Shown in pieces: positions 54,017-63,626 of a stretch of DNA of 64,000 bases. A program made the translations under genes and the position numbers. This DNA comes from Pseudomonas nunensis (GTDB taxonomy: Bacteria; Pseudomonadota; Gammaproteobacteria; Pseudomonadales; Pseudomonadaceae), in assembly GCF_024296925.1 (NCBI RefSeq), contig NZ_CP101125.1:4342501-4406500 (forward strand). Direction: 5' to 3'. Under the pieces are notes generated by a model, which was not told the origin of the DNA, did not search any database, and saw only the letters and a program-made list of their open reading frames with translations. Each line of letters opens with the position of its first letter. Positions within the stretch are counted from its first letter, which is position 1.

Positions 54017-55732
54017 TTATGACAGAGCCTCCCAGTAAAACTCCACGTGTGCACTACGACCATCGTCGGACCAGCTCGCCTTGCGGCTCAACTGGCGGAT
54101 CAGACTGACACCACGCCCCGACAGGCGGACGCCATCCACGGGCCGCTCCATCACTCGCGCCACATCGAAACCTTTGCCACTGTCATCGACCCGAATGCTC
54201 AGGCGACCACCCTCACCTTCGGGCGTCACCTGCAAATGCAAGCGCACATAACCGTCCTGCAGCTGGTCCAGACGAGTATTACGCTCCTGGTAATAACGCG
54301 CAAAACCCGAGGCATCGCGTTTGAGCGTGGAGTCCAGCCCGAGTACTCCGTGCTCCAGGGCATTGGAATACAGCTCGGCCAGAACACTGTACAACGCGCC
54401 GCTTTGCGCCCGCAGCCCGTGGACTTCAAGCAATAATTGCAACAGATACGGCAGCGGATTGAAGCGTTTAAGGGTGGTGGCGCGGAACTCGAAACTCACT
54501 GACCAATCCAGCGGGCAGGACTGGCCACTGTCGGAATACACCAGCGCCGGCGGGTTCAGTTGTGCCGCCTCCAGCAGACTGACTTCGACCATGCTCACAT
54601 CGTCCCGGGCTTCACCCCGGAAGTCGTGCAGGGCTTGTTCAATCTCTTCGAACAACGCTTCGGGTCGGCGGTTGGCGGTAAACACCTGCTCCAGGCGCTC
54701 CACGCCAAACAGTTGCTCGTTGGCATCGCAGGTATCGATCACCCCGTCGGACAACAGGAACACCCGATCGCCGACCGCCATCGGAAACACTTCCGTGCGG
54801 TCGTTGAAGGTTTGCGGGCTCAATACGCCCAATGGCAAGTGCCGCGCGGTCAGCGGCGTACGCTCGCCAGTGGTGTTGCTGTGCAGATAACCGTCCGGCA
54901 TCCCGCCATTCCAGACTTCCACCGAACGACGCTGAAAGCTCAGGCACAACAGGGTCGCGCAACAGAACATGTCCACCGGCAGGATGCGCTTGAGCTTGGC
55001 GTTCATCTCCCGGAGCATTTCGGACAAGCCGTAGCCCTTGGCGGTCATGCCATAGAACACTTCCGCCAACGGCATGGCGCCGACGGCGGCCGGCAAGCCA
55101 TGGCCGGTGAAATCGCCGAGCAGCACGTGCATGTCGCCAGCCGGGTTAAACGACGCCAGCAGCAGATCGCCGTTGAACAGCGCATAGGGTGATTGCAGGT
55201 AACGGATATTCGGTGCGTTGAGGCAGCCGGAGTGGGCGACTTTATCGAAAACCGCCTTGGCCACCCGTTGCTCGTTGAGCAAGTATTCGTGGTGCCTGGC
55301 GATCTGGTCACGCTGCTCGAGCACTGTGGCTTGCAAGCGCCGCAAGCGGTCCATCGCCTTGATCTTGGCGGCGAGGATCACCTGGTTGTAGGGCTTCGCC
55401 AGAAAGTCGTCGCCGCCAGCCTCCAGGCAACGCGCCAGGGCTTCGCTTTCGGTCAGTGAGGTCAGGAAGATGATCGGCACCAGGGTTTCCCCCGCCAGCG
55501 CCTTGATCTGCCGCGCCGCCTCGAAACCGTCCATCACCGGCATCATGGCGTCCATCAACACCAGTTGCGGTCGTTGCTCACGAAACGCGTCGACCGCCTC
55601 GGCACCGTTGGCCGCCGTCAGCACCTCATGGCCCTGGCGCCGGACGATACTCGACAGCAGCATTCGATCGGCCGCACTGTCTTCAGCGATCAGGATCGTC
55701 AGCGGTTCGAACAACGACTGCACGGCGTTCAC
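54017..55732 (-). CDS. hsbR: Response regulator HsbR: receiver, PP2C phosphatase and HATPase domains
   Basis: A 571-residue three-part protein. The receiver (residues 11-130) has phospho-Asp61 (LVLMDAMMPVMDG). A PP2C/SpoIIE phosphatase domain (about 190-395) has GDFTGHGLPAAVGAMP and LLSDGVIDT. A C-terminal HATPase kinase-like domain (about 430-571) has ELYSNALEHGVL and VDDSGKGFDV. HsbR dephosphorylates or phosphorylates the anti-anti-sigma factor HsbA, depending on its phosphorylation by HptB. It overlaps hsbA by four bases. Confidence 0.92.
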   Translation of the reverse strand: MNAVQSLFEPLTILIAEDSAADRMLLSSIVRRQGHEVLTAANGAEAVDAFREQRPQLVLMDAMMPVMDGFEAARQIKALAGETLVPIIFLTSLTESEALARCLEAGGDDFLAKPYNQVILAAKIKAMDRLRRLQATVLEQRDQIARHHEYLLNEQRVAKAVFDKVAHSGCLNAPNIRYLQSPYALFNGDLLLASFNPAGDMHVLLGDFTGHGLPAAVGAMPLAEVFYGMTAKGYGLSEMLREMNAKLKRILPVDMFCCATLLCLSFQRRSVEVWNGGMPDGYLHSNTTGERTPLTARHLPLGVLSPQTFNDRTEVFPMAVGDRVFLLSDGVIDTCDANEQLFGVERLEQVFTANRRPEALFEEIEQALHDFRGEARDDVSMVEVSLLEAAQLNPPALVYSDSGQSCPLDWSVSFEFRATTLKRFNPLPYLLQLLLEVHGLRAQSGALYSVLAELYSNALEHGVLGLDSTLKRDASGFARYYQERNTRLDQLQDGYVRLHLQVTPEGEGGRLSIRVDDSGKGFDVARVMERPVDGVRLSGRGVSLIRQLSRKASWSDDGRSAHVEFYWEALS

Positions 55733-56034
55733 GCCACGTCGAAGATTTGTTCGAAGTTGGAGATCGCGAGGATCTTGCGCACGTCTGCGTTCGCGTGGGT
55801 CAACGAGATCTCGGCGTTCTCGCCTCCGGCGTGATCACGCAACAGCAACAACATGCCGAGGGCCGAACTGTCGAGGTAAGTGGCGTCCTTCAGGTTAACT
55901 TCGAAGGACTCGGGTTTTGGCTGGAGGTTTTCGTAAGACTCACGAAATTCCTGATGCTTGGCAAAATCGAATCGTCCCTTGATCGAAATCGTCAGCTTTT
56001 GCCCATCTTGGGAGACTTCTGTAACGACTGACAT
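55729..56034 (-). CDS. hsbA: Anti-anti-sigma factor HsbA (STAS domain)
   Basis: The 101-residue STAS protein has the phospho-site Ser56 in TYLDSSALGMLLLLRD. In P. aeruginosa unphosphorylated HsbA binds FlgM (releasing FliA), and the phosphorylated form binds the diguanylate cyclase HsbD; either link would place it well in this flagellar cluster. Promoter not recognised. Confidence 0.92.
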   Translation of the reverse strand: MSVVTEVSQDGQKLTISIKGRFDFAKHQEFRESYENLQPKPESFEVNLKDATYLDSSALGMLLLLRDHAGGENAEISLTHANADVRKILAISNFEQIFDVA

Positions 56035-56148
56035 TTAACGGCTTCCTTGTCATTGAACAACGTGTGTACAAGGTTTAGCACTTGGCGGGGACGGCGGCAA
56101 GGCGGGAAGTGTCTGTAAATCTGGACATTCTCGGTGAATGTGAGGGCC

Positions 56149-56226
56149 TCTTCGCGAGCAAGCCCGCTCCCACATTGGATTTCTGCCATTGCGAAGACCC
56201 TTGTGGGAGCGGGCTTGCTCGCGAAG
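56149..56226. repeat. REPIN, family A, between hsbA and fliJ
   Basis: CTTCGCGAGCAAGCCCGCTC at the left and its complement at the right, with a loop of about 30 bases. It separates the fli and hsb units. Confidence 0.9.
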
Positions 56227-56249
56227 AACGATGACGCGGTGAACCTGCT

Positions 56250-56699
56250 TTAATACGGATCCTGCCGCGGCAACCGTTGGGACAATTCATCCAGCAGCTT
56301 CTGCTCGCGCCGGTCTTCGAGCTTGCGCGCCTCGTCCATGTAGCGCTGGACCAGTTTGCGCAAGCCTTCAACCCGGGCAAACGCCTGCTGCCAGGAGTCC
56401 CGCGCCTTGGTCAGGTTGTTTTGGTGCCACACAAGGCTCTGGCGCTGCTGATCGATGGCCGTGCCCAGTTGCGCCAGAAAGCCTTGATAACCCAGCAGCC
56501 ACTGGCCGGAAACGCCACTGCTGCCACGGATGATCCACTGTTCCTGGTAATCGAGGCGAAAGGCTTCAAGGTCGGCGAGTTTGCTTTCGGCCAGACGCAC
56601 CTGGCCCTGGAAGTGCCCCAGACGCTGGACCGCGGCTTTCTCGGCCTTCTCGGCCATTTCAACCACGGGTGCCAGGCGCCCTGCGCGACTCTGGGCCAT
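56250..56699 (-). CDS. fliJ: Flagellar export protein FliJ
   Basis: A 149-residue coiled-coil protein (long helices over almost its whole length), the stalk-like partner of the FliI ATPase. Conserved features are sparse; position directly after fliI and the heptad pattern make the call. It starts six bases after fliI. Confidence 0.9.
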   Translation of the reverse strand: MAQSRAGRLAPVVEMAEKAEKAAVQRLGHFQGQVRLAESKLADLEAFRLDYQEQWIIRGSSGVSGQWLLGYQGFLAQLGTAIDQQRQSLVWHQNNLTKARDSWQQAFARVEGLRKLVQRYMDEARKLEDRREQKLLDELSQRLPRQDPY

Positions 56700-56705
56700 G
56701 ACCGG

Positions 56706-58064
56706 TTAACCGCCGGCCGCAGGGGCGAAGATCGTGCCGAGGTAGGCTTCGCTCTCGCCCAGGCTGATGCTGTCGTTCAAGCCTTGGCGCAGGTAGCGGA
56801 CCAATTGTGGCTGCAATGAGATCGCCAGGTCGGTTTCCCGATCGCCACCGGCCACATAGGCGCCGACGCTGATCAAGTCGCGACTCTGCTGATAACGCGA
56901 CCACAGCTGCTTGAAATACTGGGCGCGCATCATGTGTTCCGGGGTGACCACCGACGGCATGACCCGGCTGATGGACGCTTCGATGTCGATGGCCGGGTAA
57001 TGCCCTTCCTCGGCCAGACGCCGGGACAGCACGATGTGGCCGTCGAGCACGCCTCGTGCGGCGTCGGCGATCGGGTCCTGCTGGTCATCGCCTTCGGACA
57101 AAACCGTGTAGAACGCGGTGATCGAACCGCCGCCCTTCTCCGCGTTACCAGCCCGCTCCACCAGTTTCGGCAACTTGGCGAACACCGACGGCGGATAACC
57201 CTTGGTCGCTGGCGGCTCACCGATGGCCAAGGCGATTTCCCGCTGGGCCTGGGCGAAACGAGTCAGCGAATCCATGAGCAACAGGACGTTCTTGCCCTTG
57301 TCGCGGAAATATTCGGCGATGCGCGTGCAGTACATCGCGGCGCGCAGGCGCATCAGCGGCGCATCGTCCGCCGGCGAGGCGACGACGACCGAACGCTTGA
57401 GCCCTTCTTCACCGAGGATGTGCTCGATGAACTCTTTAACTTCACGACCCCGCTCACCGATCAGCCCGACCACGATAATGTCGGCCTCGGTAAAGCGGGT
57501 CATCATGCCCAGCAACACCGATTTACCGACACCGGTACCGGCGAACAGGCCCAGACGCTGGCCGCGACCGACCGTCAATAAACCATTGATGCAACGAATC
57601 CCCACGTCCAGCGGTTCGCTGATGGGGTGGCGCTTGAGCGGGTTGATCGTCGGGCCGTCCATCGGCACCCAGTCTTCGGCTTTCATCCCGCCCTTGCCGT
57701 CGAGTGCGCGACCGGCACCGTCGAGCACCCGGCCGAGCATGCTCATGCCCATCGGCAAACGACCGGTATCGGCCAGCGGCACCACGCGTGCGCCGGGTGC
57801 AATGCCGGCGACGCTGCCGACCGGCATCAGAAAAACTTTGGCGCCGGAGAAGCCCATGACTTCGGCTTCGACCTGCACCGGGTGATAGCTGTCGTCGTTG
57901 ATGACCATGCAGCGACTGCCCATGGCGGCGCGCAAGCCTTCAGCTTCGAGGGTCAGGCCGACCATGCGCAGCAGGCGACCTTCAAGGATCGGCGCGCCTT
58001 CCAGTTCCGTGGCCTCGGCGTAGCCGCTCAGGCGCTTGGCGAAACTGGTGCGTTCAAGGCGCAT
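56706..58064 (-). CDS. fliI: Flagellum-specific ATPase FliI
   Basis: A 452-residue F1-beta-like ATPase. Walker A is [14 protein letters not shown] (about residue 180), Walker [14 protein letters not shown], and the family signature [11 protein letters not shown] is present. ATG 58064 (MRLERTSF) was chosen; 20 codons upstream in the same frame are fliH shadow. It overlaps the fliH end by 11 bases. Confidence 0.96.
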   Translation of the reverse strand: MRLERTSFAKRLSGYAEATELEGAPILEGRLLRMVGLTLEAEGLRAAMGSRCMVINDDSYHPVQVEAEVMGFSGAKVFLMPVGSVAGIAPGARVVPLADTGRLPMGMSMLGRVLDGAGRALDGKGGMKAEDWVPMDGPTINPLKRHPISEPLDVGIRCINGLLTVGRGQRLGLFAGTGVGKSVLLGMMTRFTEADIIVVGLIGERGREVKEFIEHILGEEGLKRSVVVASPADDAPLMRLRAAMYCTRIAEYFRDKGKNVLLLMDSLTRFAQAQREIALAIGEPPATKGYPPSVFAKLPKLVERAGNAEKGGGSITAFYTVLSEGDDQQDPIADAARGVLDGHIVLSRRLAEEGHYPAIDIEASISRVMPSVVTPEHMMRAQYFKQLWSRYQQSRDLISVGAYVAGGDRETDLAISLQPQLVRYLRQGLNDSISLGESEAYLGTIFAPAAGG

Positions 58065-58872
58065 CGGGGGTGTCCGGTTCTGGCGGCAGTTCGGCTTCTG
58101 GCTCAACCGCAGGTTTTGCCTCAACCGGCAGGTCCAGGCTCAAGTCCGGCGCTGCCGGGTGCAAGGCTTGTTCATGCAGTTGATCGAACAACTTGTCCAT
58201 GATCCGCGCGACACGGGTTTCGACGGTGGCGTCGATGCGGCTGTGCTCGGTTTCAACCCGGCAACCACCGGGCAACAGCGCCTCGTCCTCTACGATTCGC
58301 CAGGTTTCTTCATGGCGCTCGCGCAGGGCTTTGACCTGTTCGAAATCCTGGGGATTGATGTACAGCCGCACATTGCCCACGCCCAGCGGCAACAGCTTGA
58401 GGGCTTCACGCATGACGCTTTCGATCTGCGTGGAGTCGATGGCGAGTTCGCGCTGAATCACCTGCTTGGTGATGTGCTGCACGAGATCAACCAGCGATTT
58501 TTCGATCTGCGAATCCTGCTCGGCGATGGGCTCGAACAGATGGCCCATCAGCTGTTCCAGGCTCGCAATCTTGGCGGTCAGGGCCACTTCGGCTTCCTGA
58601 CGGACCTTGAGCGTGGTGCTGTGGAAACCTTCTTTTTCGCCCGTGGCGAAGCCTTCGTTGTAAGCCTCCTGACGGATGCTTTCGAGTTCTTCGAGGGTCA
58701 GTGGCTGGACTTCTTCCAGCGGCACTTCTTCCATTTCCGGCGGTTCTGGCTCGGGTTCCGGCTCGGGCTCCGGCACATGCGGGTCGAAGCTGGGCAGCGA
58801 CCAGACGTCGAACCCACTGACCCCGGTGCCACGGATCAGGTCAGTGTTGGACTCATCATGTTTGGACGACAT
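58054..58872 (-). CDS. fliH: Flagellar export regulator FliH
   Basis: A 272-residue protein with an acidic, Pro/Glu-rich N-terminal segment (about residues 25-60), a central coiled-coil and a C-terminal domain that caps FliI. It keeps the ATPase soluble and links it to FliN. Its stop overlaps the fliI start. Confidence 0.93.
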   Translation of the reverse strand: MSSKHDESNTDLIRGTGVSGFDVWSLPSFDPHVPEPEPEPEPEPPEMEEVPLEEVQPLTLEELESIRQEAYNEGFATGEKEGFHSTTLKVRQEAEVALTAKIASLEQLMGHLFEPIAEQDSQIEKSLVDLVQHITKQVIQRELAIDSTQIESVMREALKLLPLGVGNVRLYINPQDFEQVKALRERHEETWRIVEDEALLPGGCRVETEHSRIDATVETRVARIMDKLFDQLHEQALHPAAPDLSLDLPVEAKPAVEPEAELPPEPDTPDAP

Positions 58873-58879
58873 AGTGACC

Positions 58880-59899
58880 TTAGATCATCTCTTCGCCACC
58901 CTTACCACCGAGAACGATTTCTCCGGCTTCGGCCATACGGCGGGCAATGGTGAGGATTTCTTTCTGTGCGGTTTCCACGTCGCTGACACGTACCGGGCCT
59001 TTGGCCTCGAGGTCGTCGCGCAACAGTTCGGCCGCTCGTTTGGACATGTTCTTGAAGATCTTTTCCTTGACGCCTTCGTCCGAACCCTTGAGGGCGAGCA
59101 CCAGTACGTCGGAAGACACTTCGCGCAGCAATGCCTGGATGCCACGGTCGTCGACATCGGAGAGGTTGTTGAACACGAACATGAGGTCTTCGATCTGACC
59201 GGACAGGTCTTCGTCGACTTCGCGGATCGAGTCCATGAGCTGGCCTTCGATCGAGCTGTCGAGGAAGTTCATGATGTCGGCCGCACGCTTGATACCACCC
59301 AGGGTGGTGCGCGAGGCATTCGAGTTGCCGGAGAACTGCTTCTCGAGAATCTGATTGAGTTCTTTCAGGGCCGCTGGCTGCACGGTGTTCAACGACGAGA
59401 CGCGCAGGATGATGTCCAGGCGCACCTTGTGGTCGAAGTTGCCGAGCACTTCACCAGCCTGATCCGGGTCGAGGTACGCCACGACGATCGCCTGGATCTG
59501 TGGGTGCTCGTAACGGATCACGTCGGCGACGGCGCGCGGTTCCATCCACTTCAGGCTGTCGAGGCCGCTGGTGTTGCCACCCAGCAGGATGCGGTCGATC
59601 AGGCCGTTGGCCTTGTCTTCGCCCAGAGCCTGGGTGAGCATTTTGCGCACGTAGTCGTCGGAGCCGACGCCCAGGCTGGTCTGATCGCCGACGATTTCGA
59701 CGAACTCGCTCATCACCTGCTCGACCTGCTCGCGGTGCACGTTACCCATTTGCGCCATGGCCACGCCCACACGCTGGACCTCTTTAGGCCCCATGTGGCG
59801 CAGCACTTGGGCGGCGTCAGTCGAACCGAGGGACAGCAGCAGAATCGCGGCTTTATCGACCCGGGACAGTTTGGCGACAGCGGCTCGGTTATCACTCAT
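58880..59899 (-). CDS. fliG: Flagellar motor switch protein FliG
   Basis: A 339-residue protein with the three FliG domains. The EHPQ motif of the middle domain is in VIRYEHPQIQAIVVAYLDPD, and the C-terminal torque helix (SSDVLVLALKGSDEGVKEKIFKNMSKR) bears the charged residues. It overlaps fliF by eight bases. Confidence 0.97.
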   Translation of the reverse strand: MSDNRAAVAKLSRVDKAAILLLSLGSTDAAQVLRHMGPKEVQRVGVAMAQMGNVHREQVEQVMSEFVEIVGDQTSLGVGSDDYVRKMLTQALGEDKANGLIDRILLGGNTSGLDSLKWMEPRAVADVIRYEHPQIQAIVVAYLDPDQAGEVLGNFDHKVRLDIILRVSSLNTVQPAALKELNQILEKQFSGNSNASRTTLGGIKRAADIMNFLDSSIEGQLMDSIREVDEDLSGQIEDLMFVFNNLSDVDDRGIQALLREVSSDVLVLALKGSDEGVKEKIFKNMSKRAAELLRDDLEAKGPVRVSDVETAQKEILTIARRMAEAGEIVLGGKGGEEMI

Positions 59900-61679
59900 C
59901 TGCGTTAATCCACTCTTTCACGACCTGGGCCACACGACCCGGATCTTCTGCCACCAAACTTTTGATTGCATTCAACTGTGCGTCATAGCCTTCGCTCGGG
60001 CTCGGCAGCAGGATGCTTTGCGGGCCGCCGAGGCTGACGCGGTCGTTGGCCAGTTCGCCGTCCAGGCCGCCCATGCCACCCAACTCGACGTCGCTGCCCA
60101 GACCGGCCAGTTGTTTGCCTTTGCCGCCACCGGTGATGTTGTTGAGCACCGGACGCAGCACGCCGAACACCAGCACCAAGATGAACAACACACCCAGCAC
60201 TTGTTTGACGATGTCCCAGAACCAAGGCTGGGAGTAGAACGGAATATCGGCAATCACTTCGCCGCGCTCGGCGGAGAACGGCATGTTGATCACGCTGACG
60301 CTGTCACCACGGCTGGCGTCGAAACCGACCGCGTCCTGGACCAGGCGAGTGAAGCGCGCCAATTCGTCGGCGCTCCACGGCGCACGAGTGGTTTCACCGT
60401 TGGCCGCGTTGATCTTGACCTGATCATCCACCACCACCGACACCGACAGGCGATTCAAACGGCCCTGTTGCTGTTTGGTGTGGCTGATGGAGCGATCAAG
60501 CTCGAAGTTCTTGGTGGATTGTTGACGCTTGTCCGCCGGGTAAGGTGCAAGCATAGGCTGCCCGGTGGCCGGGTCCATGATTTGCTGACCATTGGCATCG
60601 AGCAATGGCTGACCTGGCTGCACCATGCCAGCCGACGCGGTAGCGCCACCGGTGGTTTGCGGCGCCGAAGCAGGCGATGGCGGCTGGTTGCTCAAGGCAC
60701 CCGGCACACCTTGCGGGCCATTGCTGGCGGTACGTTGTTCAGAGGTCGATTGCTCGCTGCGCAACGCCGGTTGATCCGGGTTGAACTGCTCGGAGGTCGA
60801 TTCGACAGCGCTGAAATCCACGTCAGCCGAGACTTCGGCTTTATAGCGGTCGTTGCCCAGCACCGGTTGCAGGATGTTGTGCACACGCTGGGTCAGCATG
60901 CTTTCCATACGACGGCTGTAGTCGAATTGCTTACCGGCCATGGTCAGTTCGGAGTTCTCCGCCTGATCCGACAGCAGGTTGCCCTTCTGGTCGACGACGG
61001 TGATCTGCGACTTGCTCAGTTCTGGAACGCTGGTGGCGACCAGATTGATGATCGCCAGCACCTGGCCTGGCTCCAGGGAGCGGCCGGAATACAGTTCAAC
61101 CAGAATCGACGCACTCGGCTTGCGCTCATCGCGCACGAACACCGAACTTTTCGGAATTGCCAGGTGCACGCGGGCACCCTTGACGTTGTTCAGGCTGGAG
61201 ATGGTCCGCGCCAGTTCACCTTCGAGGCCGCGACGATAACGGGTCGCTTCCATGAACTGGCTGGTGCCCAGGCCCTGGTCCTTGTCGAGGATTTCAAAAC
61301 CGACGTTGCCGTCGCTGGGAGTGACACCAGCGGCCGCGAGCTTGAGTCGCGCACGGGACACATCATCGGCCTTGACCAGCAAGGCACCGGAGTTCGGTTC
61401 AACGGTGTAAGGAATGTCAGCGGCGGCCAGGGTTTCCATGACCTGCTTGGCGTCCATACCGGCAAGGCTGCCGTACAGAGGCCGGTAGTCCGGCTGCTGC
61501 GACCACAGCACCACGGCAAAGCCAATCGCCACGCTCGCAGCCAGGCCGACCAACAGGCCTACCTGACGCAACATGGTCATCTCTGAGAGGTTTTCCAGGA
61601 AGGACAACCCGAACAGCGGCGGTTTGCCGTCTATTGGAGTGGCCTTGGCCGGAACATTATCGACGGCTGCTTCTGCCAT
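59892..61679 (-). CDS. fliF: Flagellar MS-ring protein FliF
   Basis: A 595-residue protein with two membrane segments (about residues 35-55 and 450-475) around a large periplasmic ring-building part (SRARLKLAAAGVTPSDG, then a Pro/Ser/Gln-rich variable stretch). The C-terminal end binds FliG. It follows fliE by 15 bases. Confidence 0.97.
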   Translation of the reverse strand: MAEAAVDNVPAKATPIDGKPPLFGLSFLENLSEMTMLRQVGLLVGLAASVAIGFAVVLWSQQPDYRPLYGSLAGMDAKQVMETLAAADIPYTVEPNSGALLVKADDVSRARLKLAAAGVTPSDGNVGFEILDKDQGLGTSQFMEATRYRRGLEGELARTISSLNNVKGARVHLAIPKSSVFVRDERKPSASILVELYSGRSLEPGQVLAIINLVATSVPELSKSQITVVDQKGNLLSDQAENSELTMAGKQFDYSRRMESMLTQRVHNILQPVLGNDRYKAEVSADVDFSAVESTSEQFNPDQPALRSEQSTSEQRTASNGPQGVPGALSNQPPSPASAPQTTGGATASAGMVQPGQPLLDANGQQIMDPATGQPMLAPYPADKRQQSTKNFELDRSISHTKQQQGRLNRLSVSVVVDDQVKINAANGETTRAPWSADELARFTRLVQDAVGFDASRGDSVSVINMPFSAERGEVIADIPFYSQPWFWDIVKQVLGVLFILVLVFGVLRPVLNNITGGGKGKQLAGLGSDVELGGMGGLDGELANDRVSLGGPQSILLPSPSEGYDAQLNAIKSLVAEDPGRVAQVVKEWINADE

Positions 61680-61694
61680 GACTCAATCTCGTCC

Positions 61695-62024
61695 TTAAAC
61701 CGGCATCTGCATGATGTCTTGGTAAGCCTGAACCAGCTTGTTACGCACTTGGGTCAACGCCTGGAAAGACACGCTGGCCTTCTGCGAAGAAATCATCACA
61801 TCCGTCAGATCAACGCCGCTCTTGCCAATTTCAAAGGCACTGGACAGCTGATTGGACGCCTGTTGGGTGTCGTTCACTTTATTGACGGCCTGACCGAGCA
61901 TGTCGGCAAAGCTGCTGCCACCCAGTTCGGGAACAGCCGCAGTCGATTTCGGTGCCGACATCGCGTCCATTTGCATGGAGCGCATGTCCAACATCAATCG
62001 ATTAAATTCAATACCTTGGCTCAT
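61695..62024 (-). CDS. fliE: Flagellar hook-basal body protein FliE
   Basis: A 109-residue protein with a disordered N-terminal region and the conserved C-terminal half ([18 protein letters not shown], then [24 protein letters not shown]). It joins the MS-ring to the rod. It is first in fliEFGHIJ, with a sigma-54 promoter 61 bases upstream. Confidence 0.96.
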   Translation of the reverse strand: MSQGIEFNRLMLDMRSMQMDAMSAPKSTAAVPELGGSSFADMLGQAVNKVNDTQQASNQLSSAFEIGKSGVDLTDVMISSQKASVSFQALTQVRNKLVQAYQDIMQMPV

Positions 62025-62085
62025 GGTCTACTCTCTCTGGCGACCCGCAATTTTTTGACACTCACTCGGCGGGTACTGAGGTGTT

Positions 62086-62101
62086 AGCAACAAGGGTGCC
62101 A
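62086..62101 (-). promoter_or_regulatory. Sigma-54 promoter of the fliE operon
   Basis: On the minus strand TGGCACCCTTGTTGCT: GG-N10-GC, one mismatch to TGGCACG-N4-TTGCT. It lies 61 bases before fliE. In P. aeruginosa this operon needs RpoN and FleR. Confidence 0.85.
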
Positions 62102-62143
62102 GCTCGACAGTCTTGCTTCACAAAAGCCACCCGCAGCAAAAAC

Positions 62144-62236
62144 CACTGTGAGAGCGGGCTTGCTCGCGAAGGCGGTGTGTCAGGTACACAAATGTCGACT
62201 GACACTCCCTCTTCGCGAGCAAGCCCGCTCCCACAG
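62144..62236. repeat. REPIN, family A, between fleR and fliE
   Basis: CACTGTGAGAGCGGGCTTGC at the left (one base from the core) and CGAGCAAGCCCGCTCCCACA at the right. It lies between fleR's stop and the fliE promoter. Confidence 0.9.
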
Positions 62237-62241
62237 TTGGA

Positions 62242-63621
62242 TCAAGTGGCAAACAAATAGGCTTCTACATCCATCCCCGCATCACGCATTTGCGCCAGCT
62301 TGTAGCGCAAGGTGCGCGGGCTGATGCCCAGGCGTTCGGCGGCTTCTTTGCGCCGGCCGCGCTCGGAACGCAAGGTGTCGATGATCATCTGAAACTCATG
62401 GCGGCGCAGGTCATCGCCCAGGGCGCTGGCCGATTCAGCCTCGACTTCCACGACTCGCACAGCTGCCAACGCGGGCAACGGCGCACAAGCGACCGGCCCT
62501 GACAGACAGAAATCCTGCGGCTGAATCAACCCACCCTGCTGCAGAATCAGCGCACGCTGGATGGCGTTATCCAGTTCCCGGACATTGCCCGGCCACGGAT
62601 AAGCGATCAGGCACGCCTGGGCCTCCGGCGACAGTCTCGCCGCCGCGTGCTTCATTTTATTGACGTGTTTGGCCAACAGGCGCTCGGCCAGCGGCAGGAT
62701 GTCGGCGGTGCGCTCGCGCAGCGGGCGCCAGGCCAGCGGAAAAACCGACAGCCGATAGTAAAGGTCTTCACGAAAACGCCCCGCCGCCACTTCACCGGCC
62801 AGATCACGGTTGGTGGTGGCGACCACACGAATGTCCAGGCTGATTGGCTTGCGCGCGCCAACCCGCTCGACCTCACGCTCCTGCAACACGCGCAGCAACT
62901 TGGCCTGAAGGCCCATGGGCATTTCGGAAATTTCGTCGAGCAGGATGGTCCCGCCGTCAGCCTGTTCAAACTTGCCGGCCTGGGCGGCGATGGCGCCGGT
63001 GAACGAGCCTTTCTCATGGCCGAACAACGTGGCCTCGAGCATGTTGTCGGGGATCGCCGCGCAGTTGATTGCAATGAACGGCTGGCTGGCGCGATGGGAA
63101 TGCTGGTGGATATAGCGCGCCAGCACTTCCTTGCCGGTGCCGGACTCGCCGGAGATCAACACGGTCGAATCGCTGCGCGCCACACGGGCGGCCAGTTCCA
63201 GCAGTTGCGCACTGGCCGGCTCGAAAGCAATCGGGCCTTCGCCGTCGCTGGCGCCGAGATTGCCCAGTGCATGCCGCGCCACCAGATCGAGCAAAGCCTT
63301 GGGCTCGAACGGCTTGACCAGATAATCCGCCGCGCCCTGGCGCATCGCATCGACGGCGCGCTCCACCGCGCCGTGCGCCGTCATCAGCAGCACCGGTAAT
63401 TGCGGCTGTCGAGCCCGCAACAAACCAAGCAGTTGGTGGCCGTCCATGCCCGGCATGTTGACGTCGCTCACGACCAGATTGAACGCCTCGACACCGACCG
63501 CGGCCAAAGCTTCTTCAGCCGAACCGACCGCCTTGTAATCGTGCCCCGCGAGCAGCAGCGTATCCGCCAGTGCCTCCCGGAGCGCGCGGTCATCCTCGAC
63601 CAGCAGAACCTTGATTGCCAT
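62242..63621 (-). CDS. fleR: Sigma-54-dependent response regulator FleR
   Basis: The 459-residue NtrC-type activator has a receiver (phospho-Asp near residue 52 in VVSDVNMPGMDG), an AAA+ domain with Walker A GESGTGKE and a sigma-54-contact loop that reads GSFTGA where GAFTGA is usual, and a C-terminal Fis-type HTH (GRRKEAAERLGISPRTLRYKL). It activates flagellar genes such as fliE. ATG 63621 lies five bases after the fleS stop; a GTG at 63630 would overlap fleS. Confidence 0.95.
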   Translation of the reverse strand: MAIKVLLVEDDRALREALADTLLLAGHDYKAVGSAEEALAAVGVEAFNLVVSDVNMPGMDGHQLLGLLRARQPQLPVLLMTAHGAVERAVDAMRQGAADYLVKPFEPKALLDLVARHALGNLGASDGEGPIAFEPASAQLLELAARVARSDSTVLISGESGTGKEVLARYIHQHSHRASQPFIAINCAAIPDNMLEATLFGHEKGSFTGAIAAQAGKFEQADGGTILLDEISEMPMGLQAKLLRVLQEREVERVGARKPISLDIRVVATTNRDLAGEVAAGRFREDLYYRLSVFPLAWRPLRERTADILPLAERLLAKHVNKMKHAAARLSPEAQACLIAYPWPGNVRELDNAIQRALILQQGGLIQPQDFCLSGPVACAPLPALAAVRVVEVEAESASALGDDLRRHEFQMIIDTLRSERGRRKEAAERLGISPRTLRYKLAQMRDAGMDVEAYLFAT

Positions 63622-63626
63622 TTCCT

